Origin: Pseudarthrobacter naphthalenicus
GTDB taxonomy: Bacteria > Actinomycetota > Actinomycetes > Actinomycetales > Micrococcaceae
DNA: 64,000 nt
Assembly (NCBI RefSeq): GCF_029076445.1
Contig: NZ_JARESG010000009.1
Span: forward strand, 1-64,000
Reading direction: 5' to 3'
This document shows, piece by piece, positions 43,213-51,646 of the stretch; position 1 is the first letter of the stretch; each line of letters opens with the position of its first letter. Below the pieces are notes generated by a model, which worked only from the letters and a program-made list of their open reading frames with translations, did no database searches and had not been told where the DNA came from. The position numbers were made by a program, and so were the translations under genes.

Positions 43213-44079
43213 ATGCCGAACAGCGCAGAGGTCTTGATGGACGTTCCGGGCCTGCATTCCCTGCTGGACGCGGACCGGCATGTGGTTCTGCTCGATGTCC
43301 GATGGTCCCTGGGGGACCCGAATGGCCGGCAACACTACCTTGAGGGGCACCTTCCCGGTGCTGTTTTTGTGGACCTGGACACGGAGCTTGCAGCACCTCC
43401 GGCTCCGGCGCGCGGCCGGCACCCCCTGCCGCGGGCGTCGCAATTCCAAGCCAGCGCCAGGCGCTGGGGAATCAGCGCCGGTGACGTGGTGGTGGCGTAC
43501 GACAACAGCGGCAATCTGGCCGCAGCCCGTGCCTGGTGGATGCTGCGCAGTGCGGGCTTTCCGGACGCTTACCTGCTCGACGGCGGTCTGGCTGCCTGGC
43601 AGCGCGCCGCGCTTCCGCTGGAATCCGGCCCTGTTGATCCGGTGCCAGGGGATGTTTCCTTTACGGGGACGGGCATGCCGGCGGTAGATCTTGCCGCAGC
43701 GGCGGGCTGGCCCGGCACCGGCATCCTGCTGGACGCCCGGGCGGGCGAGCGGTACCGCGGCGAGGTGGAACCCGTGGATCCGCGGGCGGGGCACATTCCG
43801 GGTGCCGTGTCCGCTCCCACCGCCGAGAACCTGGACGAAGCGGGGCGCTTCCTGCCGGCGGCCGAGCTGCGGCGGCGATTCCGGGACCTTGGAATCCGGG
43901 AGGACGTCCCGGTGGCCGTCTATTGCGGTTCCGGGGTAACGGCCGCCCACGAGGTGGCCGCCCTGGAAATCGCAGGATTCCGCGCCGCCCTCTATCCGGG
44001 GTCCTTTTCGGAATGGTCGAACAATCCCGATCTCCCGGTGGCAACCGGAGCGGCCCCGGGGAGGCCGGCCCGAACGTAA
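43213..44079 (+). CDS. Two-domain rhodanese sulfurtransferase
   Basis: A 288-residue TST/MST-type enzyme. Two rhodanese domains: the inactive N-terminal one (LLDVRWSLGDPNGRQHYLEG) and the active C-terminal one (ILLDARAGERYRGEVEPVDP), with the loop YCGSGVTAAH holding the catalytic Cys. The CGSGVT loop is typical of mercaptopyruvate-type members, though thiosulfate is also possible. It moves sulfane sulfur to acceptors. Confidence 0.9.
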   Translation: MPNSAEVLMDVPGLHSLLDADRHVVLLDVRWSLGDPNGRQHYLEGHLPGAVFVDLDTELAAPPAPARGRHPLPRASQFQASARRWGISAGDVVVAYDNSGNLAAARAWWMLRSAGFPDAYLLDGGLAAWQRAALPLESGPVDPVPGDVSFTGTGMPAVDLAAAAGWPGTGILLDARAGERYRGEVEPVDPRAGHIPGAVSAPTAENLDEAGRFLPAAELRRRFRDLGIREDVPVAVYCGSGVTAAHEVAALEIAGFRAALYPGSFSEWSNNPDLPVATGAAPGRPART

Positions 44080-44153
44080 CGGCTCGGACGTAACGGCTCG
44101 GACGTATTGGCCGGAACGTAGCGGCCGGAATGATGACGGACGGAATGATGACG
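44074..44153 (+). repeat. Short degenerate tandem repeats
   Basis: Immediately after the rhodanese stop, GACGTAACGGCTCG-like units occur twice, then GACGTATTGGCCGGA and ACGTAGCGGCCGGA, then GGAATGATGACGGAC and GGAATGATGACG. Successive pairs look like slipped-strand copies. No coding sense and no hairpin that would terminate. Confidence 0.6.
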
Positions 44154-44212
44154 TGGCGGCCTGGCGCGCTTCAAGTGGAAAAGCCCCGGCCTGCGGGGGT
44201 AGCGTCGCAGGT

Positions 44213-45367
44213 ATGACCCCAGGACGCCCCGTACCGCCACCCCTTGCCCGCCCCGTGCTGCCTGCCGACACCGGTGTGCCCGATTCCGGTGCCGGCCTGC
44301 TGGCAGCCGCGTATGGTGCGGCCTCCGCGGACAGCGGGCTGGTGCCCCTCACCGTGGCCCGCCGCGCCCCCAAAGCGGACGACGTGGAGATCGCCATCGA
44401 ATTCTGTGGACTGTGCCATTCAGACGTGCACGCCACGCGCGGCGAATGGGGCGCCAGGAATTATCCCTTGGTGCCCGGCCACGAGATCGTGGGAACGGTG
44501 AGCCGCGTGGGCTCTGCCGTGGAGGATTTCGTGCCGGGCGACCGTGTGGGCGTGGGATGCATGGTTGACTCCTGCCGGGAATGCGATAGCTGCCTGGACG
44601 GCCTGGAGCAATACTGCGAAGTGGGCATGACCGGAACCTACGGCGGCAAGGACTCGCGCAACGGTGACGCCATGACCCAGGGCGGCTATTCATCCTCCGT
44701 AGTGGTGGACCGCCGCTACGTGCTCAGAGTGCCCGCGAACCTTGACCCCGCCGCCGTCGCGCCGTTGCTCTGCGCTGGAATCACCACCTTCTCACCGCTG
44801 CGGCACTTCGACGTGGCGGAAGGTGACGTGGTGGGCGTGGTGGGCCTCGGCGGGCTCGGCCACATGGCCGTGAAACTTGCCAAGGCCATGGGAGCCGTGG
44901 TCAAAGTCTTCACCACCTCCGAAACCAAAGTGGCGGCTGCCCTTGAGCTCGGGGCCGACGAGGTCATCCTCTCCCGGGATGAGGACGCCATGGCGGCCGC
45001 CGACCGCAGCATCGACCTCATCATCGACACCGTGGCCGCGCCGCATGACCTGAATCCGTATTTCCGCACCCTGCGCGTGGATGGTGCGCTGTTCCAACTG
45101 GGGCTGCCGGCGGAGGCAATGCCTCCGGTCAACCCGAGATCGCTGATGCGGCGGCTCGCATATGCCGGCTCAATGATTGGTGGCATAGCCGAGACACAGG
45201 AAATGCTGGACTTCTGTGCTGAACACAACGTGGTGGCGGACATCGAAATGGTCTCCGCCGACCAGCTGAATGAGGCCTACCACCGGATGGTGGCGGGCGA
45301 CGTCAAGTACCGTTTTGTGCTGGACACCAGCACCTTGCAGGCCCCGGCCGAGGAGGCAGACGCATGA
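44213..45367 (+). CDS. Zinc-dependent NAD(P) alcohol dehydrogenase, CAD type
   Basis: A 384-residue medium-chain dehydrogenase from ATG 44213; 20 residues of open frame upstream are unlikely to be coding. Catalytic zinc: FCGLCHSDVH and PGHEIVG. Structural zinc: DSCRECDSCLDGLEQYC. Cofactor fold: GLGGLGHMAVKLAKAMG. The closest group is the cinnamyl-alcohol/YahK-like branch, mostly NADPH-dependent aldehyde reductases; the substrate is unproven. About 35 Pro/Ala-rich residues precede the fold. The HIT gene overlaps its stop by four bases. Confidence 0.88.
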   Translation: MTPGRPVPPPLARPVLPADTGVPDSGAGLLAAAYGAASADSGLVPLTVARRAPKADDVEIAIEFCGLCHSDVHATRGEWGARNYPLVPGHEIVGTVSRVGSAVEDFVPGDRVGVGCMVDSCRECDSCLDGLEQYCEVGMTGTYGGKDSRNGDAMTQGGYSSSVVVDRRYVLRVPANLDPAAVAPLLCAGITTFSPLRHFDVAEGDVVGVVGLGGLGHMAVKLAKAMGAVVKVFTTSETKVAAALELGADEVILSRDEDAMAAADRSIDLIIDTVAAPHDLNPYFRTLRVDGALFQLGLPAEAMPPVNPRSLMRRLAYAGSMIGGIAETQEMLDFCAEHNVVADIEMVSADQLNEAYHRMVAGDVKYRFVLDTSTLQAPAEEADA

Positions 45368-45792
45368 GCACCCTGTTCACGAAGATCATCAATGGCGAGA
45401 TCCCCGGACGCTTCGTCTGGCGCGAGCCGGACGTCGTGGCGTTCCTGACCACAGGCCCGCTGGCGGACGGACACACACTGGTGGTTCCCACCGAAGAGGT
45501 GGACCGCTGGACCGACGCCGCACCGGAAACCCTCGGGAAGGTCATGGAAGTGGCCCGGCGGATCGGTGCCGTCCAGCTGGACATTTTCCCGGCCGAGCGG
45601 GCCGGCCTGATTGTTGCAGGCTACGAGATCAACCACATGCACGTCCATGTGTGGCCGTCGCGGAGCATGGCCGACTTCGACTTCGCCTCCGTGGATCACA
45701 ACCCGGACCCGGCCGTTCTGGACGCCAACGCGGAGAAGCTGCGTGCGGGGCTCCGGGCGGCCGGCTACGGGGACTTCGTTCCCGAAAGCTAG
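45364..45792 (+). CDS. HIT-family nucleotide hydrolase
   Basis: A 142-residue histidine-triad protein. It starts with the standard LFTKIINGEIPGRFVW block, and the active-site triad is HMHVHVWP (H-x-H-x-H). HIT proteins cleave AMP/GMP-linked substrates such as dinucleoside polyphosphates or adenylated lysine. It is coupled to the dehydrogenase gene by an ATGA overlap. Confidence 0.92.
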   Translation: MSTLFTKIINGEIPGRFVWREPDVVAFLTTGPLADGHTLVVPTEEVDRWTDAAPETLGKVMEVARRIGAVQLDIFPAERAGLIVAGYEINHMHVHVWPSRSMADFDFASVDHNPDPAVLDANAEKLRAGLRAAGYGDFVPES

Positions 45793-45816
45793 GCCCTCAC
45801 CGGTTGTCCGGAAGGC

Positions 45817-48800
45817 TTAAGCCGGCGCCAGTGCCTTATTCAGGACCGCCCTGATCCGCTTTTCGGAAACCGAATAGGCGGTTCCGAGCTCGACAGCGAA
45901 CAGGCTCACGCGAAGTTCCTCGATCATCCAGCGCACCTGGGTGAGCTCGGCACCGGCCCGCCGGCCCGGCAGCAGTGCGGACACGGCGTCGTCGTAGTCG
46001 TCCTCCAGCCGCTGGACCGCGGCCATGTTCAGGGCATCCCGCTGGACGTTGCCGGGCAGGCGCTCGAGGCGTTTCTCGATGGCCGCGAGGTACCGGGGGA
46101 GCTGGCTTAGCTGGGCGAATCCGGTGCGCGCCACGAAACCGGGAAACACCAGTTGCTCGAGCTGGCTCTTGATGTCGTTCAGCGCGCTGATCAGTGCCAG
46201 GCTCGTGGTCCCCTTGAGCTGCTTCTCGATCCGCCGGGTGCTGGCCAGGATGCGCTCCACCACAGCCGTCACGCTGAACACAGTGTCGATGAGTTCCGCG
46301 CGGACCTGCTCGTAGAGCGCGTCAAAGGACTCACGGTCCCAGGGGACATCGGCCGGGGTCAGCTTGTCCACGGCAGCCAGGACACAGTCGGCGATCAGTG
46401 CCGAGACCGAACCGTGCGGGTTTTGGCTGAAGGTCAGTTTTTCGGTGTTGTTGAGGTGTTCGAGCACGTAGCGGTCCGGCGCGGGAACACGCAGCGCGAG
46501 GAGCCGGATGACGCCGCCGCGCATGGCCGCCAGCTGTTCAGAGGAGGTCTGGAACACGCGCAGTGCCACCGAGGTTCCTTCATCCACCAGCGCCGGATAG
46601 CCGGTGACGGTATGGCCGTTGACCGTGTTGCTGACCTGCCGCTGTATGGTGCCGAAGGTCCATGAGGTCAGTCCGCCCTGTTCCCTGAAGCCCGTCCCGC
46701 GACCGGTTGCCGGGGTTCCGGCACCCGTCGCCGCGGGGGAGGTCCCGCCTGACTTTTCTGCAACTGCCGGATTGTTCCGTGATGGCGGTGCGGTGGTGGC
46801 GGGAGTTGCTCCCAGGGATTCTGCGATGGCGCGGCGCGTTGCCGGCGCCAGGCGTTGCTGGAGGGCGGCGAGGTCCTTCCCCTCGTCCAATACCCTGCCT
46901 TTGCTGTCCACGACCTTGAAGCTCACCCGCAGATGCGAGGGAACGGCATCCCAGTTCCAGGACCCCGGCGGAATGACCTGGCCGCGGATTCGGCGCAGGG
47001 CAAGTTCCAGCGATGCTTCCAGCTCGTCGCTCGCCGGGTCAAAGTCCGCCTCGAGGGCGGCCACGGCCTGGCGGGCGACGTCCGGGGCCGGGACAAAGTT
47101 CTTGCGGATCTGTTTGGGCAGGGATTTGATGAGCGCCGTCACCAGTTCCACGCGCTGGCCGGGGATCAGCCAGCGGAAGGCCTTGTCGTCCAACTGGTTG
47201 AGGAAGAGCACCGGCACCTCGGCTGTGACGCCATCGGAGGGATTCGGCGGCGAGCCGGGCGCAACAGGGTGGAACTCGTAGGTCAGCGGCAGCTCGAAGC
47301 CCTTGTGCAGGAGGGTCTTCGGGTACGCGGCTTCGTCCAGGTTGTCGGCTTCGTCGTTGAGCAGCAGCGACTTGTCGTAATCCAGCAGGTCCGGGTTCTG
47401 CTGCCGGGCTTCCTTCCACCATTTGTCGAAGTGCCGCTCGGACACCACATCCGGGCCGATCCGGGCGTCATAGAACTCGAACAGTGTTTCGTCGTCCACC
47501 AGCAGATCCCGGCGGCGCATCCGGGCCTCAAGCTCTTCCACTTCGAGCAGCAGGGCACGGTTGCGGTGGAAGAACTTGTGGTGGGTTTTCCAATCGCCCT
47601 CCACCAGGGCATGCCGGATGAACAGCTCGCGGGCGAGTACCGGGTCCACCCGGCTGTAGTTGACCCGGCGCTGGGGAATGATGGGCACGCCGTAGAGCGT
47701 GACCTTCTCGTACGCCATGACGGCGCCCATTTTGGTGGACCAGTGGGGTTCGCTGTAGCTGCGTTTAACCAGGTCCGGCGCCACCTGCTCGGCCCACACG
47801 GGATCAAACTTGGCGGCGACCCTGGCCCACAGCCGGCTTGTTTCCACCAGTTCGGCAGCCATCACGAAGGTGGGGGACTTTTTGAACAGTGCCGACCCGG
47901 GGAATATGGCGAACCGGCTGCCGCGCGCGCCGGCGTACTCGCGCTTGCGGTCATCGAGGATGCCGATGTGGCTCAGCAGCCCGGAGAGCAGGCTGATGTG
48001 GATGCCTTCGTTATTGCCCACCGGATCTGCGAGGCGTTTGTTGTCCAGGCTGATGCCCAGCGGCCGGGCCAGTTGCCGGAGCTGGGCGAACAGGTCCTGC
48101 CATTCCCGGACCCGCAGGTAGTTGATGAACTCGTTGCGGCAAAGCCGCCGGAACTGGGTGGAAGAGAGCTCCTGCTGCTTTTCCTGAATGTAGTTCCACA
48201 GATTCAGGAAGCCGGTAAAGTCCGAGTTCTCGTCGCGGAAACGGGCGTGCTTCTCCGCCGCGAGCTGTTGTTTGTCCGTCGGGCGTTCGCGGGGGTCCTG
48301 GATGGTCAGCGCCGCTGCCAGGATCATCACTTCACGCACGCAGCCGCGCTTGCCCGCCTCGACGATCATCCGGCCCAGCCGCGGGTCCACCGGCAGCTGG
48401 GCAAGCTGTTGCCCGACGGCGGTCAGCCCGCCGCTCTTGGCGTCTCCGGCCCGCACGGCACTTAACGCGCCGAGTTCACGCAGGAGCGTGACGCCGTCGT
48501 TGATGGCACGCGAATCCGGCGGCTCCACGAACGGGAAGTTTTCGACGTCCTTGGGACCGCGGGCCACGCCCATGGCGGTCATCTGCAGGATGACGGCCGC
48601 GAGGTTGGTGCGCAGGATCTCGGGGTCGGTGAAGAGCGGCCGGGACTCGAAGTCCTCTTCCGAGTACAACCGGATGGCGATGCCGTCGGATACACGGCCG
48701 CAACGGCCCGACCGCTGGTTGGCGGAGGCCTGGGACACCCGCTCGATGGGAAGGCGCTGCACCTTGGTGCGGTGTGAATAGCGCGAGATGCGCGCGGTGC

Positions 48801-49776
48801 CGGTGTCAATGACGTACTTGATCCCGGGAACGGTCAGGGAGGTCTCGGCCACGTTGGTGGCCAGCACAATGCGCCGCCTGCTGCCCGGGTGGAACACCTT
48901 GTGCTGTTCCTGCAGGCTGAGCCGGGCGAAAAGCGGCAGGACCTCGGTGCCGGCCAAGCGGCGGTTGGACTGGATCCTCGCCTGGAGCGCGTCTGCGGCG
49001 TCGCGGATTTCGCGCTCGCCGGAGAAGAAAATCAGGATGTCGCCCAGCGCTTCGCCCGCAAGTTCGTCCACGGCGTCGCAGACGGCGTCGAGCGGATCAC
49101 GGTCCTCCTCGAGTTCGTCATCCGAGGAGGTGTCTTCATCATCTCCGGTTACGGCCCCGCCGGCAGGCTGGGACAGGGGCCGGTACCGGATTTCCACCGG
49201 GAAGGTGCGCCCCGAAACTTCGATGATGGGGGAGGGCGTCTCCTCGGAGCCGAAGTGCTTGGCAAAACGCTCCGGATCGATGGTGGCGGAGGTGATGATG
49301 ATCTTCAGATCGGGACGCTGCGGGAGGATGCGCTTGAGGTAGCCGAGGATGAAGTCGATGTTCAGGCTGCGTTCGTGTGCCTCGTCAATGATGATGGCGT
49401 TGTATTTGCGCAGCAGTTTGTCACGTTGGATCTCGGCAAGCAGGATGCCGTCCGTCATCAGCTTGACCTTCGTGGACCGGCCGACCTCGCCGGTGAAACG
49501 CACCTGGAAGCCGACTTCCTGCCCAATCTCCACGCCCAGTTCCTCAGCGATGCGCTCCGCAACGGTGCGCGCCGCGAGCCGCCGGGGCTGGGTGTGACCG
49601 ATCAGGCCGTTATCGCCCAGGCCCAGTTCGAGGCACATTTTGGGGATCTGGGTGGTCTTACCCGAACCGGTCTCGCCGGCAATGATGGTCACCTGGTTCG
49701 CTGCAATGGCAGCCATCAGGTCCTCGCGGCGCTCGGAGACGGGCAGCTCAGCGGGATAGGAGATATGAAATGTCAT
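45817..49776 (-). CDS. hrpA: ATP-dependent RNA helicase HrpA
   Basis: A 1319-residue DEAH-box helicase from ATG 49776 (MTFHISYPAELPVSERRED). Walker A is GETGSGKTTQ at 34-43, the DEAH box is IIIDEAHERSLN, motif III is TSATID, and motif VI is QRSGRCGRVSDG. An acidic insert (DDEDTSSDDELEEDRD) interrupts the second RecA domain. The C-terminal 600 residues are the HrpA-specific DUF3418 region, with an Ala/Thr/Pro-rich linker near residues 1040-1080. HrpA resolves stalled ribosomes and RNA structures. TAGACT ten bases upstream suggests a very short leader. Confidence 0.95.
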   Translation of the reverse strand: MTFHISYPAELPVSERREDLMAAIAANQVTIIAGETGSGKTTQIPKMCLELGLGDNGLIGHTQPRRLAARTVAERIAEELGVEIGQEVGFQVRFTGEVGRSTKVKLMTDGILLAEIQRDKLLRKYNAIIIDEAHERSLNIDFILGYLKRILPQRPDLKIIITSATIDPERFAKHFGSEETPSPIIEVSGRTFPVEIRYRPLSQPAGGAVTGDDEDTSSDDELEEDRDPLDAVCDAVDELAGEALGDILIFFSGEREIRDAADALQARIQSNRRLAGTEVLPLFARLSLQEQHKVFHPGSRRRIVLATNVAETSLTVPGIKYVIDTGTARISRYSHRTKVQRLPIERVSQASANQRSGRCGRVSDGIAIRLYSEEDFESRPLFTDPEILRTNLAAVILQMTAMGVARGPKDVENFPFVEPPDSRAINDGVTLLRELGALSAVRAGDAKSGGLTAVGQQLAQLPVDPRLGRMIVEAGKRGCVREVMILAAALTIQDPRERPTDKQQLAAEKHARFRDENSDFTGFLNLWNYIQEKQQELSSTQFRRLCRNEFINYLRVREWQDLFAQLRQLARPLGISLDNKRLADPVGNNEGIHISLLSGLLSHIGILDDRKREYAGARGSRFAIFPGSALFKKSPTFVMAAELVETSRLWARVAAKFDPVWAEQVAPDLVKRSYSEPHWSTKMGAVMAYEKVTLYGVPIIPQRRVNYSRVDPVLARELFIRHALVEGDWKTHHKFFHRNRALLLEVEELEARMRRRDLLVDDETLFEFYDARIGPDVVSERHFDKWWKEARQQNPDLLDYDKSLLLNDEADNLDEAAYPKTLLHKGFELPLTYEFHPVAPGSPPNPSDGVTAEVPVLFLNQLDDKAFRWLIPGQRVELVTALIKSLPKQIRKNFVPAPDVARQAVAALEADFDPASDELEASLELALRRIRGQVIPPGSWNWDAVPSHLRVSFKVVDSKGRVLDEGKDLAALQQRLAPATRRAIAESLGATPATTAPPSRNNPAVAEKSGGTSPAATGAGTPATGRGTGFREQGGLTSWTFGTIQRQVSNTVNGHTVTGYPALVDEGTSVALRVFQTSSEQLAAMRGGVIRLLALRVPAPDRYVLEHLNNTEKLTFSQNPHGSVSALIADCVLAAVDKLTPADVPWDRESFDALYEQVRAELIDTVFSVTAVVERILASTRRIEKQLKGTTSLALISALNDIKSQLEQLVFPGFVARTGFAQLSQLPRYLAAIEKRLERLPGNVQRDALNMAAVQRLEDDYDDAVSALLPGRRAGAELTQVRWMIEELRVSLFAVELGTAYSVSEKRIRAVLNKALAPA

Positions 49777-49786
49777 GGCTGCAGCC

Positions 49787-49792
49787 AGTCTA
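49787..49792 (-). promoter_or_regulatory. -10 box of hrpA, very short leader
   Basis: Minus-strand TAGACT is followed after ten bases by the hrpA ATG, leaving at most about three untranslated bases. No ribosome-binding site. Confidence 0.4.
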
Positions 49793-49834
49793 CTGGGGCT
49801 CGCACCATTCCGGCGCTCCCCTCCGTACGGCCGG

Positions 49835-50134
49835 CTATTGAGACCGTTCCGCGGCGGCCCGGGCACTGTCGATGAGGACGCGCCAGGGACCGGTCACCTG
49901 CTGCTCCGGCAACGCCGCGCGACGTTGCCCTGCCCTGATGGCATAGATGAAGCGGTCCGGCTGGCTGGCTTCCGCTTCGGCGGCGGCTGCCCGGACTGTC
50001 TTGGGTACCGCATCCCACGGGCAGGCCTCGACAATGGGCTGCCACTCGCTCATGGCGCTTTCCGTTTCAGCGGTAACGGTCCACACCCGTGTCAGCGCGG
50101 CAATCCCGCCGGTGCGCTCCACGCTAATTTTCAT
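49835..50134 (-). CDS. Emfourin-like inhibitor of the adjacent M4 protease
   Basis: A 99-residue cytoplasmic-looking protein that begins MKISVERTGGIAALTRVWTV, the typical start of protealysin inhibitors (emfourins), and contains DRFIYAIRAGQRRAALPEQQ before a C-terminal helix. Emfourins are known to be encoded beside protealysin-like M4 peptidases and to inhibit them tightly; here the gene is 60 bases after the peptidase gene on the same strand. Confidence 0.85.
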   Translation of the reverse strand: MKISVERTGGIAALTRVWTVTAETESAMSEWQPIVEACPWDAVPKTVRAAAAEAEASQPDRFIYAIRAGQRRAALPEQQVTGPWRVLIDSARAAAERSQ

Positions 50135-50194
50135 GGCCGGGTTCCTGGGCTTTCCTGCAGCCGGGCTGCCACCTGCCGGCAGCCAAGCGTTGGC

Positions 50195-51313
50195 TTAAAG
50201 CTTGACCTTCACAGTTTCCCACGCCTTCCGGACGGCGTCATGTTCGGCGGAACCGGACCCGAACAATTCGGCGGCTGAAGCTGCGGTGGCCCGCGCGAAG
50301 ACGCTGAAGGTGGCGGCGGCAGGCAGGGATCCGCCGGTCAGGGTCTCATACCAGATGCGGCCCGGCGCCTCCCAGGCGTTGCCGCCCAGGGCTGCTGCGG
50401 CCAGGTAGAAGGCCCGGTTGGGGATGCCGGAGTTGATGTGGACGCCGCCGTTGTCCGCGCTGGTCCGCACGTACGAGTCCATTGAGTCCGGCTGGGGGTC
50501 CTTACCCAGGACGTCGTCGTCATACGCGGTGCCGGGAGCTTTCAGGGACCGCAAGGCCTTGCCCTGCACCTGTGCCGTGAAAAGTCCCTCACCGATAAGC
50601 CAGCTGGCCTGGTCGACGGACTGCTTCCTGACATACTGCTCAACAAGCACGCCGAAGACGTCAGACAGGGACTCGTTGATGGCGCCGGCCTGGTTTCTGT
50701 AGGCGAGTCCGGCAGAGAACTGTGTGACTCCGTGCGTGAGTTCGTGTCCGATAACGCTCAGTGACCGCGTAAAGCGTTCGAAGACCTGGCCGTCGCCATC
50801 GCCGAAGACCATCTGCTGGCCGTTCCAGAAGGCATTGTCATACAGCTTTCCGAAATGAACGGTGGCATCCAGTGGCAGGCCATGGCCATCGATGGAGTTG
50901 CGTCCAAAGGCGTCGGCGAACAGGCGGTGCGTGTGCCCGAGGCCGTCATAGGCCTCGTCCGTTGGCAGGTCTCCCGATTCCGGGTCACCTTCCTTGCGGA
51001 CAAGTTTGCCGGGGAGTGTTTCGGAGCCTGCCGCATCGTAGATGCTGCGGTTTGGCGGTCCGGGCTGGACGTCGCGGAATGCCGGCGGCGCGGCGGGCTG
51101 AGGCGCTGTCCTGGCTGACTGGACCGACCGTATATGGCTCAGTGCTTCCTTGGCCGCCCGCGCGGCGGACAGGAGTTCCGGCGCATCCTGACGGGCCAAC
51201 CGCCGCAATAAGTAGGGCGGGATGATGAAGCACCGGCCGCTGGTTTGATGCCGGCCCTGTGGCTGTTCAGCTGACGGACGCTGGCCTGGCAGCTGGTGGT
51301 CTGGTAAGTGCAT
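50195..51313 (-). CDS. Protealysin-like M4 metallopeptidase without signal peptide
   Basis: A 372-residue thermolysin-family protease. Residues 27-40 (RCFIIPPYLLRRLA) match the short protealysin-type propeptide, in which the PPL-like motif blocks the active site. The mature enzyme starts near residue 90. Zinc site: HELTH at 190-194 with third ligand Glu214 (GAINESLSDVFG). The catalytic His lies in the C-terminal DNGGVHINSGIPNRAF. No signal peptide is seen, as in protealysin. GAGGGGG precedes ATG 51313. Confidence 0.93.
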   Translation of the reverse strand: MHLPDHQLPGQRPSAEQPQGRHQTSGRCFIIPPYLLRRLARQDAPELLSAARAAKEALSHIRSVQSARTAPQPAAPPAFRDVQPGPPNRSIYDAAGSETLPGKLVRKEGDPESGDLPTDEAYDGLGHTHRLFADAFGRNSIDGHGLPLDATVHFGKLYDNAFWNGQQMVFGDGDGQVFERFTRSLSVIGHELTHGVTQFSAGLAYRNQAGAINESLSDVFGVLVEQYVRKQSVDQASWLIGEGLFTAQVQGKALRSLKAPGTAYDDDVLGKDPQPDSMDSYVRTSADNGGVHINSGIPNRAFYLAAAALGGNAWEAPGRIWYETLTGGSLPAAATFSVFARATAASAAELFGSGSAEHDAVRKAWETVKVKL

Positions 51314-51411
51314 AACGTACCCCCTCGGATGGTGGCATCAGCCTACGAGGGGTCACAGACAATTTGATGGAGGCCCGCGGCCGCGCTTCGAAAGCGCTTG
51401 CCGATGCACAG

Positions 51412-51444
51412 AAAACCCCACCGCGCCTGGCGCGGTGGGGTTTT
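51412..51444. terminator. Terminator after tRNA-Arg
   Basis: AAAACCCCACCGCGCC pairs with GGCGCGGTGGGGTTTT. The A/T-flanked stem works in both directions; it lies six bases past the tRNA 3' end. Confidence 0.9.
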
Positions 51445-51449
51445 CATGT

Positions 51450-51525
51450 TGGTGCCCTCGATAGGATTCGAACCTACGACCTTCTGCTCCGGAGGCAGAC
51501 GCTCTATCCCCTGAGCTACGAGGGC
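51450..51525 (-). tRNA. tRNA-Arg (anticodon CCG)
   Basis: Minus strand: acceptor GCCCTCG/CGAGGGC (7 bp), D-stem GCTC/GAGC, anticodon loop CTCCGGA with anticodon CCG between TCTGC and GCAGA, T-loop GTAGGTTCGAATCCTATC. The CCA end is encoded. It reads CGG codons. Confidence 0.96.
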
Positions 51526-51646
51526 AATTCAGGGATCCTGCCGTTGCTGGCGGGACGTCCTAGAGCTTAGCAGGAAGGTGGCCCGCAATGAAAAACGGAG
51601 CTTACCGAGCCTTTCCGGCGAGCCGAAACGCCGCCCCCGCGATTCT

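Noticed and set aside
42637..44436. A 599-codon minus-strand open frame opposite the metallo-hydrolase and rhodanese genes
   Set aside because: Both plus-strand genes have intact active-site motifs, and this frame has none.
46855..48465. A 536-codon plus-strand open frame inside hrpA
   Set aside because: Antisense to helicase domains and to the HrpA C-terminal region; no independent evidence.
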